Part shown: one piece after another, positions 10,501 through 18,558 of the stretch | Layout of the letters: each line of letters starts with the position of its first letter | How positions within the stretch are numbered: position 1 is the first letter of the stretch | From: Pseudomonas tructae | Lineage (GTDB): Bacteria; Pseudomonadota; Gammaproteobacteria; Pseudomonadales; Pseudomonadaceae | DNA: 64,000 bases | Assembly: GCF_004214895.1 (NCBI RefSeq) | Contig: NZ_CP035952.1 | Coordinates: 806,001 to 870,000 of the forward strand | Reading direction: 5' to 3' | Translations under genes and position numbers: made by a program | The notes under the pieces: model-generated | Databases searched by the model: none | Seen by the model: the letters and a program-made list of their open reading frames with translations, nothing else | Told to the model about the DNA's origin: nothing

Positions 10501-11465
10501 GGGCCTTCATAGATGCCGCGGCCGTGGGACGCCTTGCCAATCGAATGGATGGCCTGCTCGTAGGACGCCAGGTACTTCTGGGCATCATGTTCGGTCAGTG
10601 CCGCTTCACCGAGCATGTCATAGGAATAGCGGAAACCTTTGGCTTCGAACTTGCTGGCATTGGCCAGGGCTTCGGCGATGGTTTCACCGGTGACGAACTG
10701 CTCGCCCATCAGGCGCATGGCCATGTCGACGCCCTTGCGGATCATCGGCTCGCCGCTCTTGCCGATGATGCGGCTGAGCGAGGAGGTCAGGCCGGATTCG
10801 TTGTGGGTCGAGACCAGCTTGCCGGTCAGCAGCAGGCCCCAGGTGGCGGCGTTGACGAACAGCGATGGGCTGTTGCCCAGGTGCGGCTGCCAGTTTCCGG
10901 TGCTGATCTTGTCGCGGATCAGGGCGTCGCGGGTGCCTTTGTCGGGGATGCGCAGCAGTGCTTCGGCCAGGCACATCAGCGCCACGCCTTCCTGGGACGA
11001 CAGGGAGAACTCCTGCAGCAGGCCCTGAACGATGCCGGCACGGCCGCCAGCGCTCTTTTGGTTACGCAGCTTTTCAGCGATGCCCGCAGCCAGCTTGTTG
11101 GTGGCTTCGGCCATGGCGGCTGGCAGGCGTGCCTGCTCCAGCAGCATCGGAACTACTTCCGGCTCAGGGCGGCGGTAGGCGGCGGTGATGGCCGAGCGCA
11201 GTACCGATTGCGGCAAAATGCTTTCGGCGAACTCGAGGAAGCACTGGTGCGCGTGGTCGGTCTGGACTTCGCCACTGTCGTCGGTATGAGTGCCGGGCTG
11301 ACCGTTGAGTTCGGTCAGGGTGGCGCCACCCTCGAGCTTCTCCAGGTAATTGAAGATCGCTTGTTTGATCAACCAATGCGGCGTGCGGTCGATAGACGTC
11401 GCAGCTGCTTTGAGTCGCTCACGGGTAGGGTCGTCGAGTTTGACCCCAAGGGTGGTCGTCGCCAT
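7512..11465 (-). CDS. putA: Trifunctional PutA: proline dehydrogenase, P5C dehydrogenase and transcriptional repressor
   Basis: The 1317-residue protein converts proline to glutamate in two steps and represses the put genes when proline is absent. A ribbon-helix-helix DNA-binding domain occupies the first 45 residues (TTTLGVKLDDPTRERLKAA). The FAD-dependent proline dehydrogenase barrel follows at roughly 230-560, and the NAD-dependent aldehyde dehydrogenase at roughly 640-1110 (SPWNFPLAIFSGQ, FTGSTEVARL, ETGGQNAMIVDSS, and catalytic Cys in DSAGQRCSALR). The length matches other long PutA proteins. It is divergent from putP, and the region between them holds six PutA-type operator half-sites. 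PutA moves to the membrane to pass electrons to quinone when proline is oxidised. Confidence 0.97.
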   Translation of the reverse strand: MATTTLGVKLDDPTRERLKAAATSIDRTPHWLIKQAIFNYLEKLEGGATLTELNGQPGTHTDDSGEVQTDHAHQCFLEFAESILPQSVLRSAITAAYRRPEPEVVPMLLEQARLPAAMAEATNKLAAGIAEKLRNQKSAGGRAGIVQGLLQEFSLSSQEGVALMCLAEALLRIPDKGTRDALIRDKISTGNWQPHLGNSPSLFVNAATWGLLLTGKLVSTHNESGLTSSLSRIIGKSGEPMIRKGVDMAMRLMGEQFVTGETIAEALANASKFEAKGFRYSYDMLGEAALTEHDAQKYLASYEQAIHSIGKASHGRGIYEGPGISIKLSALHPRYSRAQYERVMDELYPRLLSLTLLAKQYDIGLNIDAEEADRLELSLDLLERLCFEPQLTGWNGIGFVIQAYQKRCPYVIDYVIDLARRSRHRLMIRLVKGAYWDSEIKRAQVEGLEGYPVYTRKVYTDVSYIACARKLLSVPEVIYPQFATHNAHTLSAIYHIAGQNYYPGQYEFQCLHGMGEPLYEQVVGKVADGKLNRPCRVYAPVGTHETLLAYLVRRLLENGANTSFVNRIADQSISIQELVADPVATIEQMATQEGNAGLPHPRIPLPRELYGAERANSAGIDLANEHRLASLSCALLASAHNDWKAAPMLGCASSQEAASAVLNPADLRDVVGHVQEANVSDVDNAIQCAVKAAPIWQATPPAERAAILERAADLMEAEIQPLMGLLAREAGKTFANAIAEVREAVDFLRYYAVQARNDFSNDAHRPLGPVVCISPWNFPLAIFSGQVAAALAAGNPVLAKPAEQTPLVAAQAVRLLLEAGIPEGVVQLLPGRGETVGARLVGDDRVKGVMFTGSTEVARLLQRNIAGRLDAQGRPIPLIAETGGQNAMIVDSSALTEQVVIDVVSSAFDSAGQRCSALRVLCLQEDSADRVIEMLKGAMAESRLGNPERLSVDIGPVIDAEAKAGIEKHIQGMRDKGRTVYQMAIADGEEIKRGTFVMPTLIELESFDELQREIFGPVLHVVRYNRKNLDQLIEQINASGYGLTLGVHTRIDETIAKVIDNVNAGNVYVNRNIVGAVVGVQPFGGEGLSGTGPKAGGPLYLYRLLSTRPAGAIEQSFQRTDGENAPDTRLRDSLSKPLQALKAWAASNQLNDLNSLCEQFAQQSQSGISRLLAGPTGERNSYTILPREHVLCLAEVEADLLTQLAAVLAVGSSAVWPEGELSKTLRNRLPKDVQARIQLVVDWNKDEVVFDAVLHHGDSDQLRAVCEQVAKRAGAIVGVHGLSSGETAIALERLVIERALSVNTAAAGGNASLMTIG

Positions 11466-11535
11466 TTCTTATCCTCATTATTGCCACAGGCTGTGGCTTA
11501 AGCTGGCGCCAAGATTATCTGCGCGCGAATTTGGG

Positions 11536-11551
11536 TGCAACCTAGTGCAAC
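11536..11551. promoter_or_regulatory. PutA operator half-sites on the putA side
   Basis: Two TGCAAC hexamers (complement of the E. coli PutA operator core GTTGCA) lie at 11536-11541 and 11546-11551, ten bases apart and thus on the same DNA face, about 70-85 bases upstream of the putA start. The motif match is exact; PutA binding here is inferred. Confidence 0.7.
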
Positions 11552-11700
11552 CCAAAAAATGCAGGAAAAAAGTGCTACTCGTCTGGATGGTAAAACCCTA
11601 CAGCCGAAATGGCTGTTTCTGATGCTTTTTCTTCTGAAAATATGTGTTCTTGCTCCAAAAAGGAGCAAAAATCCGCTGTTACGCAAAATTTCCGACGAGG

Positions 11701-11771
11701 TGCAACTTGATTGTAAAAACAGGTTGCACCCTCTTTGCGTTGTTGCATAGCATTCGCGGCCTGGGTGCAAC
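11701..11771. promoter_or_regulatory. PutA operator cluster on the putP side
   Basis: Four exact GTTGCA/TGCAAC hexamers lie at 11701-11706, 11723-11728, 11742-11747 and 11766-11771, and three of them extend to GGTGCAAC. They sit within 120 bases of the putP start, where bound PutA would block transcription. The 353-base putA-putP region contains no gene I can support; it is AT-richer than its flanks. Confidence 0.7.
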
Positions 11772-11818
11772 CTCCTCTGAGGCTGTCGCTACATAAAAAC
11801 AAACGCCAGGGCGCAACA

Positions 11819-13303
11819 ATGAGTGTAAGCAATCCAACCTTGATCACGTTCGTGATCTACATCGCGGCAATGGTACTGATCGGCTTCATGGCCTATCGCT
11901 CCACCAACAACCTTTCCGACTACATTCTTGGCGGCCGTAGCCTCGGCAGCGTGGTCACCGCGCTTTCGGCCGGTGCCTCGGACATGAGTGGCTGGCTGCT
12001 GATGGGCCTGCCGGGCGCCATCTATATGTCGGGTCTGTCGGAAAGCTGGATCGCCATCGGCCTGATCGTCGGTGCCTACCTGAACTGGCTGTTCGTTGCC
12101 GGCCGCCTGCGGGTGCAGACCGAGCACAACGGCGATGCGCTGACCCTGCCGGACTACTTCTCCAGCCGTTTCGAAGACAACAGCGGCTTGCTGCGGATCA
12201 TCTCCGCCGTGGTCATCCTGGTGTTCTTCACCATCTACTGCGCTTCGGGCATCGTGGCCGGTGCCCGCCTGTTCGAAAGCACCTTCGGCATGTCTTACGA
12301 GACCGCGCTGTGGGCCGGCGCAGCAGCGACCATTGCCTACACCTTCGTGGGTGGCTTCCTGGCGGTGAGCTGGACCGATACCGTCCAGGCCACGCTGATG
12401 ATCTTCGCCCTGATCCTGACCCCGGTGATCGTACTGATCGCAACCGGTGGTTTTGACACGACCTTCGCCGCCATCGAGCTCAAGGACGCCGGCAACTTCG
12501 ACATGCTCAAGGGCACCACCTTCATCGGCATCATCTCGCTGATGGGCTGGGGTCTGGGCTACTTCGGCCAGCCGCATATCCTGGCGCGTTTCATGGCCGC
12601 TGACTCGGTCAAATCGATCGCCAAGGCCCGTCGCATCTCCATGACCTGGATGATCCTGTGCCTGGTCGGTACCTGCGCCGTTGGCTTCTTTGGTATCGCC
12701 TACTTCTCGGCGCACCCTGAAGTGGCCGGCCCGGTTACCGAGAACCACGAGCGTGTGTTCATCGAGCTGGCCAAGCTGCTGTTCAACCCATGGATCGCCG
12801 GTGTTCTGCTGTCGGCCATCCTGGCAGCGGTCATGAGTACCCTGAGCTGCCAACTGCTGGTGTGCTCGAGCGCCCTGACCGAAGACTTCTACAAGACCTT
12901 CCTGCGCAAGGGTGCTTCGCAGATGGAACTGGTCTGGGTCGGTCGTGCCATGGTTCTGCTGGTGGCCATTGTTGCCATCCTGATCGCCTCCAATCCGGAG
13001 AACCGCGTACTGGGTCTGGTCAGCTACGCCTGGGCAGGTTTCGGCGCAGCCTTCGGCCCGGTCGTGCTGATCTCGGTCCTGTGGAAAGGCATGACCCGCG
13101 ACGGCGCACTGGCCGGTATCCTGGTCGGCGCGATCACCGTGGTGGTGTGGAAACACTTCTCCATCTGGGGTCTGTACGAAATCATCCCGGGCTTCATCCT
13201 CGGCGCCCTGGCGATCTACTTCGTCAGCAAGGCCGGCAGCCCGTCGAAAGGCATGGTGTCGCGCTTTGAAGCGGCCGATGAGGCGTTCAAAGCCGCTCAT
13301 TGA
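11819..13303 (+). CDS. putP: Sodium/proline symporter PutP
   Basis: This 494-residue inner-membrane protein is a solute:sodium symporter with about 13 hydrophobic segments. Diagnostic stretches include LGGRSLGSVVTALSAGASDM near the N-terminus and GLGYFGQPHILARFMAA mid-protein, both typical of PutP. It imports proline with Na+ for PutA. I use ATG 11819 (MSVSNPTLITF), which begins at the first transmembrane helix; an in-frame extension to 11735 would run through operator DNA. Expression should follow proline through PutA binding upstream, and a strong hairpin follows the stop. Confidence 0.96.
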   Translation: MSVSNPTLITFVIYIAAMVLIGFMAYRSTNNLSDYILGGRSLGSVVTALSAGASDMSGWLLMGLPGAIYMSGLSESWIAIGLIVGAYLNWLFVAGRLRVQTEHNGDALTLPDYFSSRFEDNSGLLRIISAVVILVFFTIYCASGIVAGARLFESTFGMSYETALWAGAAATIAYTFVGGFLAVSWTDTVQATLMIFALILTPVIVLIATGGFDTTFAAIELKDAGNFDMLKGTTFIGIISLMGWGLGYFGQPHILARFMAADSVKSIAKARRISMTWMILCLVGTCAVGFFGIAYFSAHPEVAGPVTENHERVFIELAKLLFNPWIAGVLLSAILAAVMSTLSCQLLVCSSALTEDFYKTFLRKGASQMELVWVGRAMVLLVAIVAILIASNPENRVLGLVSYAWAGFGAAFGPVVLISVLWKGMTRDGALAGILVGAITVVVWKHFSIWGLYEIIPGFILGALAIYFVSKAGSPSKGMVSRFEAADEAFKAAH

Positions 13304-13324
13304 TCGCCCGTTGAGCTTCACCTG

Positions 13325-13365
13325 ACAAAGGCCCGGCCTCGCAAGAGTCCGGGCCTTTGTGGTTT
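13325..13365 (+). terminator. Rho-independent terminator after putP
   Basis: A 12-bp stem (13325-13336 with 13349-13360, ACAAAGGCCCGG) with a 12-base loop, followed by a short T-rich tail, lies 22 bases after the putP stop. Confidence 0.8.
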
Positions 13366-13378
13366 TGGCGGTCCATGC

Positions 13379-13407
13379 CTGACGCCGCCTGCCGGACAGG
13401 GTAAACT
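13379..13407 (+). promoter_or_regulatory. Probable sigma-70 promoter of rlmJ
   Basis: CTGACG at 13379-13384 and TAAACT at 13402-13407 are separated by 17 bases, just upstream of rlmJ. The matches are partial; the position is reasonable. Confidence 0.45.
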
Positions 13408-13429
13408 GCGGGGTCTTGCAGGAGTTGCC

Positions 13430-14266
13430 ATGAACTATCGTCACGCCTTCCACGCCGGCAACCACGCCGACGTCTTCAAACACCTTGTACTGACCCGCCT
13501 GATTGCGTTGATGTCGCGCAAGGAGCAGCCATTCGCCTATCTCGACACTCACGCAGGCCTGGGGCTGTACGACCTGCAGGGTGACCAGGCGACACGTACC
13601 GGCGAGTGGCTTGAAGGTATCGGCCGGCTCTGGGGGCGCGACGATCTGCCCGAGGTAACTGCCGATTACCTGCGCATCCTGCGCAAGATGAACCCCGACG
13701 GCGAGCTGCGTTACTACCCGGGTTCTCCCGAGCTGGCCCGGCGCCTGGCGCGCCAGCAGGATCGTGTGTTGCTCAACGAGAAACACCCCGAAGACGGTCG
13801 CCTGCTCAGGGACAACATGAAGAAAGACCCGCGCGTTGCCGTGCACCTGGGCGAGGGCTGGCATGTGCCGCGGGCCTTGCTGCCGGTGCAGGAAAAGCGT
13901 GCGGTCATGCTCATCGATCCGCCGTTCGAGCAGGCCGACGAACTCAAGCGTTGCACCCAGGCGATGAAAGAGGCCATTGGTCGCATGCGCCAGACCGTCG
14001 CAGCGATCTGGTACCCGATCAAGGACCAGCGCCAGCTGGTGCGCTTCTACCAGGACCTGACCAGTACCGGTGCGCCAAAACTGCTGCGTGTCGAGCTGTA
14101 TGTGCACCCGCAGGACAGCCCGCAAGGCTTGAATGGCTCAGGCCTGGCCATTGCCAACCCGCCATGGGGCCTGGAAGAAGAGCTGCGTGAACTGTTGCCG
14201 TGGCTGTCCCAGGTGCTGGCGCAGACCCAGGGGAGTTGGCGGATGGACTGGTTGATTGCTGAGTAA
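13430..14266 (+). CDS. rlmJ: 23S rRNA (adenine-2030 N6)-methyltransferase RlmJ
   Basis: The protein has 278 residues against 280 in E. coli RlmJ. It begins MNYRHAFHAGNHADVFKH, the hallmark start of the family, and carries the catalytic N6-adenine methyltransferase motif DPPFE (in MLIDPPFEQADEL). It uses SAM to methylate A2030 of 23S rRNA before 50S assembly. AGGAG precedes the ATG by eight bases. It is a single-gene unit between the putP terminator and a REP pair. Confidence 0.95.
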   Translation: MNYRHAFHAGNHADVFKHLVLTRLIALMSRKEQPFAYLDTHAGLGLYDLQGDQATRTGEWLEGIGRLWGRDDLPEVTADYLRILRKMNPDGELRYYPGSPELARRLARQQDRVLLNEKHPEDGRLLRDNMKKDPRVAVHLGEGWHVPRALLPVQEKRAVMLIDPPFEQADELKRCTQAMKEAIGRMRQTVAAIWYPIKDQRQLVRFYQDLTSTGAPKLLRVELYVHPQDSPQGLNGSGLAIANPPWGLEEELRELLPWLSQVLAQTQGSWRMDWLIAE

Positions 14267-14271
14267 TCACG

Positions 14272-14342
14272 GTAGGAGCGGGCTTGCCCCGCGATTGCGG
14301 TGCGTCAGTTACGCCGAATCGCGGGACAAGCCCGCTCCCACA
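14272..14342. repeat. REP inverted pair
   Basis: One REP unit at 14272-14296 and an inverted, slightly diverged unit at 14317-14342 flank a 20-base spacer after rlmJ. Confidence 0.85.
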
Positions 14343-14350
14343 CTTTACGT

Positions 14351-14356
14351 TATAAT
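14351..14356 (+). promoter_or_regulatory. Consensus -10 box for the LPS carbamoyltransferase gene
   Basis: A perfect TATAAT lies directly after the REP pair and 69 bases before the TTG start. No good -35 is visible because that position falls inside the REP unit. Confidence 0.45.
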
Positions 14357-14424
14357 CCCGCCCTTTGGCTGCCGCTCGCCCTAACGGCCTGCGCGCATAT
14401 ATACAGATTGAAGAGGCTAGACCC

Positions 14425-16179
14425 TTGGCATTGACGATTCTTGGCCTGTCCGGCGCCCTTAGTCATGACCCTTCCGCGGCCCTGTACATCGACGGCAAGC
14501 TGATTGCCGCCGCTGAAGAAGAGCGCTTCGTGCGCGATAAACATGCAAAGAACCGCATGCCCTACGAATCGGCGAAGTTCTGCCTGGAACAGGCCGGTAT
14601 CAAGCCGTCCGACGTAGACGTGGTGGCGATCCCCTTCGCCCCGATCAGCCTGTTCGGCGAGGCGCGCTGGCACTACGCCAAGCGCTACTGGTATGCCCCG
14701 GATCGCGCCCTCGACGCGATCCTGATGGGCAATCGTCGTTACAAGCGCTATCGCAAGAAGATCGTCTGGTGCCTGGAGCAACTGGGCTTCGACCCCAAGA
14801 AGGTCAAGATCGAGCCGGTCGAGCACCACCTGGCTCACGCCTCCAGTGCTTACCATTGCTCCGGCTTCAAGGAGAAGACCGCGATCCTCGGTATCGACGG
14901 CAAGGGCGAATACGCCACCACCTTCTTCGGCTATGGCGAAAACGGCAAGATCCACAAGATCAAGGAATTCTTCGATCCTGACTCGCTCGGCGGCCTGTAT
15001 GGCGCGATCACCGAGTTCCTCGGTTTCGAAATGCTCGATGGCGAGTTCAAGGTCATGGGCATGGCGCCTTATGGCGATGCCAGCAAATATGATTTCTCGC
15101 GCCTGGCCTCGTTCGAGAACGGCGAGCTGGTGATCAATACCGACTATGCCAACGTCATCGGCCTGCGCCGTTATAAAGAGAAAGGCAAAGGCTTCTACTT
15201 CTCGCCAAAACTGATCGAATGGCTGGGTCCCAAGCGCGAAGGCGACATCGCCGACGAGCCGTACATCCACTACGCCGCGAGTATGCAGGCGTTGTTCGAG
15301 AAGCTGGCCCTGCAGATGATCGACCACTACCTGGGCGACATCCTCAAGGAAACCGGCAAGCTGGCTTTTGCCGGCGGTTGCGCGTTGAACGTCAAGCTCA
15401 ACCAGAAGATCATTGCCCGTCCTGACCTCAAGGAGCTGTTCGTCCAACCGGCTTCCGGCGACGCCGGTACCGCGGTTGGTGCTGCGGCCTACGTGTCCCA
15501 CGCCCGTGGTGTGCCGGTCGAGAAGATGGAGCATGTCTACCTCGGCCCTGCGTACTCCAACGAAGACGTGATTGCCGCCTGTGCCCGTCACCCGAGCCAG
15601 CCAAAATGGCGCAAGCTGGAGAACATGCCCGAGCAGATCGCCAAGATCATGGTCGATGGCAACCCGGTAGCCTGGTTCCAGGGCCGCATGGAGTTCGGTC
15701 CACGTGCCCTCGGCGGTCGTTCGATCATTGGTTGCCCGAGTGTGGAAGGCGTTGCCGACCGCATCAACCACCAGATCAAGTTCCGCGAGCGCTGGAGGCC
15801 TTTCTGTCCGTCGATGCTCGACACCGTTGCGCCGCAGATGATCAAGATCGATCATCCGGCACCGTTCATGACCTTCACTTTCGAAGTCGCCGAAGAGTGG
15901 AAGACCCGTGTGCCGGAAGTCGTCCATGAAGACGGCACTTCGCGGGCCCAGGTGCTTAAACGCGAGTACAATCCTCGCTACTACGACATGATGAAGGCGC
16001 TGGAAACCCTGACAGGTAATGGCGTGTCGCTGAATACCTCGCTCAACCGTCGTGGCGAACCAATGATTTGTTCGCCGACCGATGCGTTGAACATGTTCTT
16101 CGGCTCGGACCTGCAGTATTTGATCATGGAAGATATTCTGGTGATCAAAGAGGGTGCACAGGAATATGTTGACGCATGA
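14425..16179 (+). CDS. NodU/CmcH-family O-carbamoyltransferase, probably acting on LPS core heptose
   Basis: The product is 584 residues from a TTG at 14425, giving MALTILGLSGALSHDPSAA, with AAGAGG eight bases upstream; the alternative start at 14365 lacks a ribosome site and adds an unlikely N-terminus. It has both halves of the family: an N-terminal Kae1-like domain (GLSGALSHDPSAA, VEHHLAHASSAYH, GIDGKGEYATTFF) and the C-terminal carbamoyl domain (FGPRALGGRSIIG, NHQIKFRERWRPFCPSML). Such enzymes move carbamoyl from carbamoyl phosphate through an adenylate. Pseudomonas LPS core has a 7-O-carbamoyl on HepII, and a homologue lies in the P. aeruginosa core locus, so I infer that role. The stop overlaps the next gene by 14 bases. 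Confidence 0.88.
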   Translation: MALTILGLSGALSHDPSAALYIDGKLIAAAEEERFVRDKHAKNRMPYESAKFCLEQAGIKPSDVDVVAIPFAPISLFGEARWHYAKRYWYAPDRALDAILMGNRRYKRYRKKIVWCLEQLGFDPKKVKIEPVEHHLAHASSAYHCSGFKEKTAILGIDGKGEYATTFFGYGENGKIHKIKEFFDPDSLGGLYGAITEFLGFEMLDGEFKVMGMAPYGDASKYDFSRLASFENGELVINTDYANVIGLRRYKEKGKGFYFSPKLIEWLGPKREGDIADEPYIHYAASMQALFEKLALQMIDHYLGDILKETGKLAFAGGCALNVKLNQKIIARPDLKELFVQPASGDAGTAVGAAAYVSHARGVPVEKMEHVYLGPAYSNEDVIAACARHPSQPKWRKLENMPEQIAKIMVDGNPVAWFQGRMEFGPRALGGRSIIGCPSVEGVADRINHQIKFRERWRPFCPSMLDTVAPQMIKIDHPAPFMTFTFEVAEEWKTRVPEVVHEDGTSRAQVLKREYNPRYYDMMKALETLTGNGVSLNTSLNRRGEPMICSPTDALNMFFGSDLQYLIMEDILVIKEGAQEYVDA

Positions 16180-17068
16180 GTTTCTGATCAGCGTTGTTGT
16201 TCCTACCTACAACTACGCGCGGGTACTGCCACGGGCGCTGGATTCGGTTCTGGACCAGTGGGCAGACGATCTTGAGTTGATCGTGGTCAACGATGGATCC
16301 AAGGATGATACCGGTTCGGTGTTGGCGGACTATCAAGGCCGTTATCCGCAGGTGTGCGTCATCGATCAGGTCAATGCCGGCGCTGCTGTGGCGCGCAACA
16401 AGGGCATTGCCCAGGCGCGTGGACGCTATGTGTTGTTGCTGGATGCGGACGACGAGCTGATGCCCGAAGCCATTGCCGTGCTGCGTGCCACCTTGCAGGC
16501 CAATCCTGGCGTCGGCATGGTCCTGGGCGGGCAAATCTCCGTTTATCCAGACGGTAGCGAGCGGCTGCGCCTGCCTACACCGGTGCCGAAGGCGCCGGCG
16601 CGGGACCTGGCGCGCCAGTACCTGTTGCAAAAGCGGATTTCGGTCTCGCATTGCTGCACCCTGTTCGCTCGCGAACTGTTGTTGCGTCGCCCTTATCCGG
16701 AAGCCTTGCGTACTGGCGAGGATATTCCGGTGTTTGCCTATCTGGTGGTCAATGCCCGGGTGGCGGTGACCAACGAGCCTCTGGCGCGTATCTACAAGCA
16801 CGCTGACAGTCTGCGGCACAACCGTGAGAACGAAGAAGAGTACGCTCTGGGCATGGTTCGCGAGGTGTTCGCCAGCTTGCCTGACGAGTGTCAGTCGCTG
16901 AGTGTGCGCTACAAGGCGCAACGCTATCTCTCGCTGTTTCGTGCGGCCTTGCTGTCGGGAGACGGTTCTGCCGCAAGGCGTTTTTATGCTCGGGCCTTGC
17001 GCCTGAGTCCGTTGCAGGCCATGCGCTGGACGTATTTGCGCAAGGCCACGCGTCTGATAATGGTGTAG
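16166..17068 (+). CDS. Family 2 glycosyltransferase, LPS core assembly
   Basis: This 300-residue GT-A glycosyltransferase starts at ATG 16166 (MLTHEFLISVVVPTYNYARV). Family marks are the nucleotide-binding N-terminal strand, VNDGSKDDT, and the metal-binding LLLDADDEL. It lacks transmembrane helices, so it should work at the cytoplasmic face. Overlap with the carbamoyltransferase and the surrounding msbA/hldE context point to adding a sugar to the LPS outer core; P. aeruginosa has a GT2 rhamnosyltransferase (WapR) in the matching region. Sugar donor and acceptor cannot be read from sequence. Confidence 0.85.
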   Translation: MLTHEFLISVVVPTYNYARVLPRALDSVLDQWADDLELIVVNDGSKDDTGSVLADYQGRYPQVCVIDQVNAGAAVARNKGIAQARGRYVLLLDADDELMPEAIAVLRATLQANPGVGMVLGGQISVYPDGSERLRLPTPVPKAPARDLARQYLLQKRISVSHCCTLFARELLLRRPYPEALRTGEDIPVFAYLVVNARVAVTNEPLARIYKHADSLRHNRENEEEYALGMVREVFASLPDECQSLSVRYKAQRYLSLFRAALLSGDGSAARRFYARALRLSPLQAMRWTYLRKATRLIMV

Positions 17069-17075
17069 GGGTTTC

Positions 17076-18557
17076 ATGGGTACGGTTGTTGGCAGGATGG
17101 ATACAGGATTGATCTCGTACATTTCAAGGATGGTCAGCACCTACCCGGTTCGGCTGGCATTTGCTGGCAGTTTGTTGCTTTCGTTGGTCGCCGTGTTGGG
17201 CGTAGCGACGGTGGGGCGCGACGCGGCGTTGTACCTGGACATTGCGCGGCAGGTGAGTGAGCAGGGGCCCAAGGTTGCCTGGAACGCCTTTGACTGGCCC
17301 TGGTTTACCCTGCTGCTTGCAGGAACGCATAGCCTTTTCGGTCTGTCACTGGAGCTGAGTGCCTATCTTTGGTGCGCTCTGTTCATGGCCGGTACCTGCG
17401 CATTACTGGTGGACTGTGTGCGTCAACGGGTACCGCAGGCTGCTGGCTGGGCTTGTTTGCTGGTGCTGGCGATGCCAGCGGTCAATCAGTTTCGCAATGA
17501 CATCATTCGAGAGTTCGGTTTCTGGTTCTTCTGTGTCCTGGCGTTGTGGCTGGTCCAGCATTGGCAGGCACGAGGCGGTTGGTTGCGGGCTGCTTGTATT
17601 CACTTGGCAATTGGTGCCGCTGCGCTGTTTCGCCTGGAGGCGTTGATGTTGCTGCCCGCCCTGGGCTTGTGGCAATTGATTGGCTTGCGTGATCGGCAGA
17701 GTTGGCAGCGTTTTTGCCAGTTCCTGGTGTTGCCGTTGCTGGCCGGTGTGTTGGCCTTGGCGGTGTTGCTGGTCCAGGGGGGGATATCTTCGGCTCGTCT
17801 CGAGAACTACCTGGGGCTGATCAACCCCCAACGTGTACTTGGGGCGTTCAAGATTTTGTCGCAGCAGTTTGCCGACAGCCTGACCTACAAGTTCTCGAAG
17901 GATGAAGCTGGCCGGATCGTGTTTTTCGGCTTGCTGGCCGCCATGCTGATCAAGTTCGTGACCTTGATGGGGCCGTTTTCCTTGCCGTTCCTGCATCGCA
18001 GCAGTTGGCAAGCGCTGCGCACCTATGGTCGCGAGTATCAGCCGTTTGCCTGGGTTGCGGGTCTGTACCTGATCATCCTGATGGTGTTCTTCGTGGTCCA
18101 GCAGTTCATGAACTCCAGGTATCTGAGCTTCCTCAACCTCCTGGTGTTGCCGCTACTGGCCATTGCCCTGATGCAGTTCGCCCGGAACTTCCCGCGCCTG
18201 GGCAAGGTGCTGGTGGCAATCGCGCTGCTTGTGATGCTGGCCAACGTGATCTCTACAGGTGCACGCAAGACCCAGTACGTTGACGCCGGGCACTGGATCG
18301 CTGCCAATATCGACCCACAGGCTGCTACTTACTTCGAAGATGGTCGTATCAGCTACTACGCCGGTCGAGGCTATTTCGGGGTGTTGCCGCGCGAGGAGGC
18401 GTTGTCTGATGAGCACGTCAGCACCTACCGTTACTTTGCCATTGAAGCGCGTGCCGATGAGCCGTGGCTTGCCGCTTGGCTTGAAAAGCACCAGCTAAAG
18501 GTGTTGTCGAGCTTCGCCAATCGCAAGGGCGCCACGGTGCTGGTGATCGGCAAGTAA
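17076..18557 (+). CDS. Polytopic membrane protein, GT-C glycosyltransferase-like
   Basis: The 493-residue product has about ten hydrophobic segments and a soluble C-terminal tail of about 100 residues. After the first helix it carries VGRDAALYLDIARQ (R48, D49, Y53), which resembles the acidic first-loop motif of GT-C enzymes using lipid-linked sugar donors in the periplasm. It follows the GT2 gene by 7 bases and is probably co-transcribed, suggesting a step in decorating LPS core or O-antigen after flipping. I do not recognise a named family. ATG 17076 is preceded by GTAGGGG; ATGs at 17097 and 17130 are possible. Confidence 0.6.
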   Translation: MGTVVGRMDTGLISYISRMVSTYPVRLAFAGSLLLSLVAVLGVATVGRDAALYLDIARQVSEQGPKVAWNAFDWPWFTLLLAGTHSLFGLSLELSAYLWCALFMAGTCALLVDCVRQRVPQAAGWACLLVLAMPAVNQFRNDIIREFGFWFFCVLALWLVQHWQARGGWLRAACIHLAIGAAALFRLEALMLLPALGLWQLIGLRDRQSWQRFCQFLVLPLLAGVLALAVLLVQGGISSARLENYLGLINPQRVLGAFKILSQQFADSLTYKFSKDEAGRIVFFGLLAAMLIKFVTLMGPFSLPFLHRSSWQALRTYGREYQPFAWVAGLYLIILMVFFVVQQFMNSRYLSFLNLLVLPLLAIALMQFARNFPRLGKVLVAIALLVMLANVISTGARKTQYVDAGHWIAANIDPQAATYFEDGRISYYAGRGYFGVLPREEALSDEHVSTYRYFAIEARADEPWLAAWLEKHQLKVLSSFANRKGATVLVIGK

Positions 18558-18558
18558 T

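Noticed and set aside
8049..11501. 1150-residue open frame opposite putA
   Set aside because: Antisense shadow of a high-GC gene: composition is odd, it has no family resemblance, and PutA on the other strand is certain.
11789..14125. 778-residue open frame opposite putP and rlmJ
   Set aside because: Spans two confidently assigned genes plus a terminator; typical antisense artefact rich in His, Gln and Asp.
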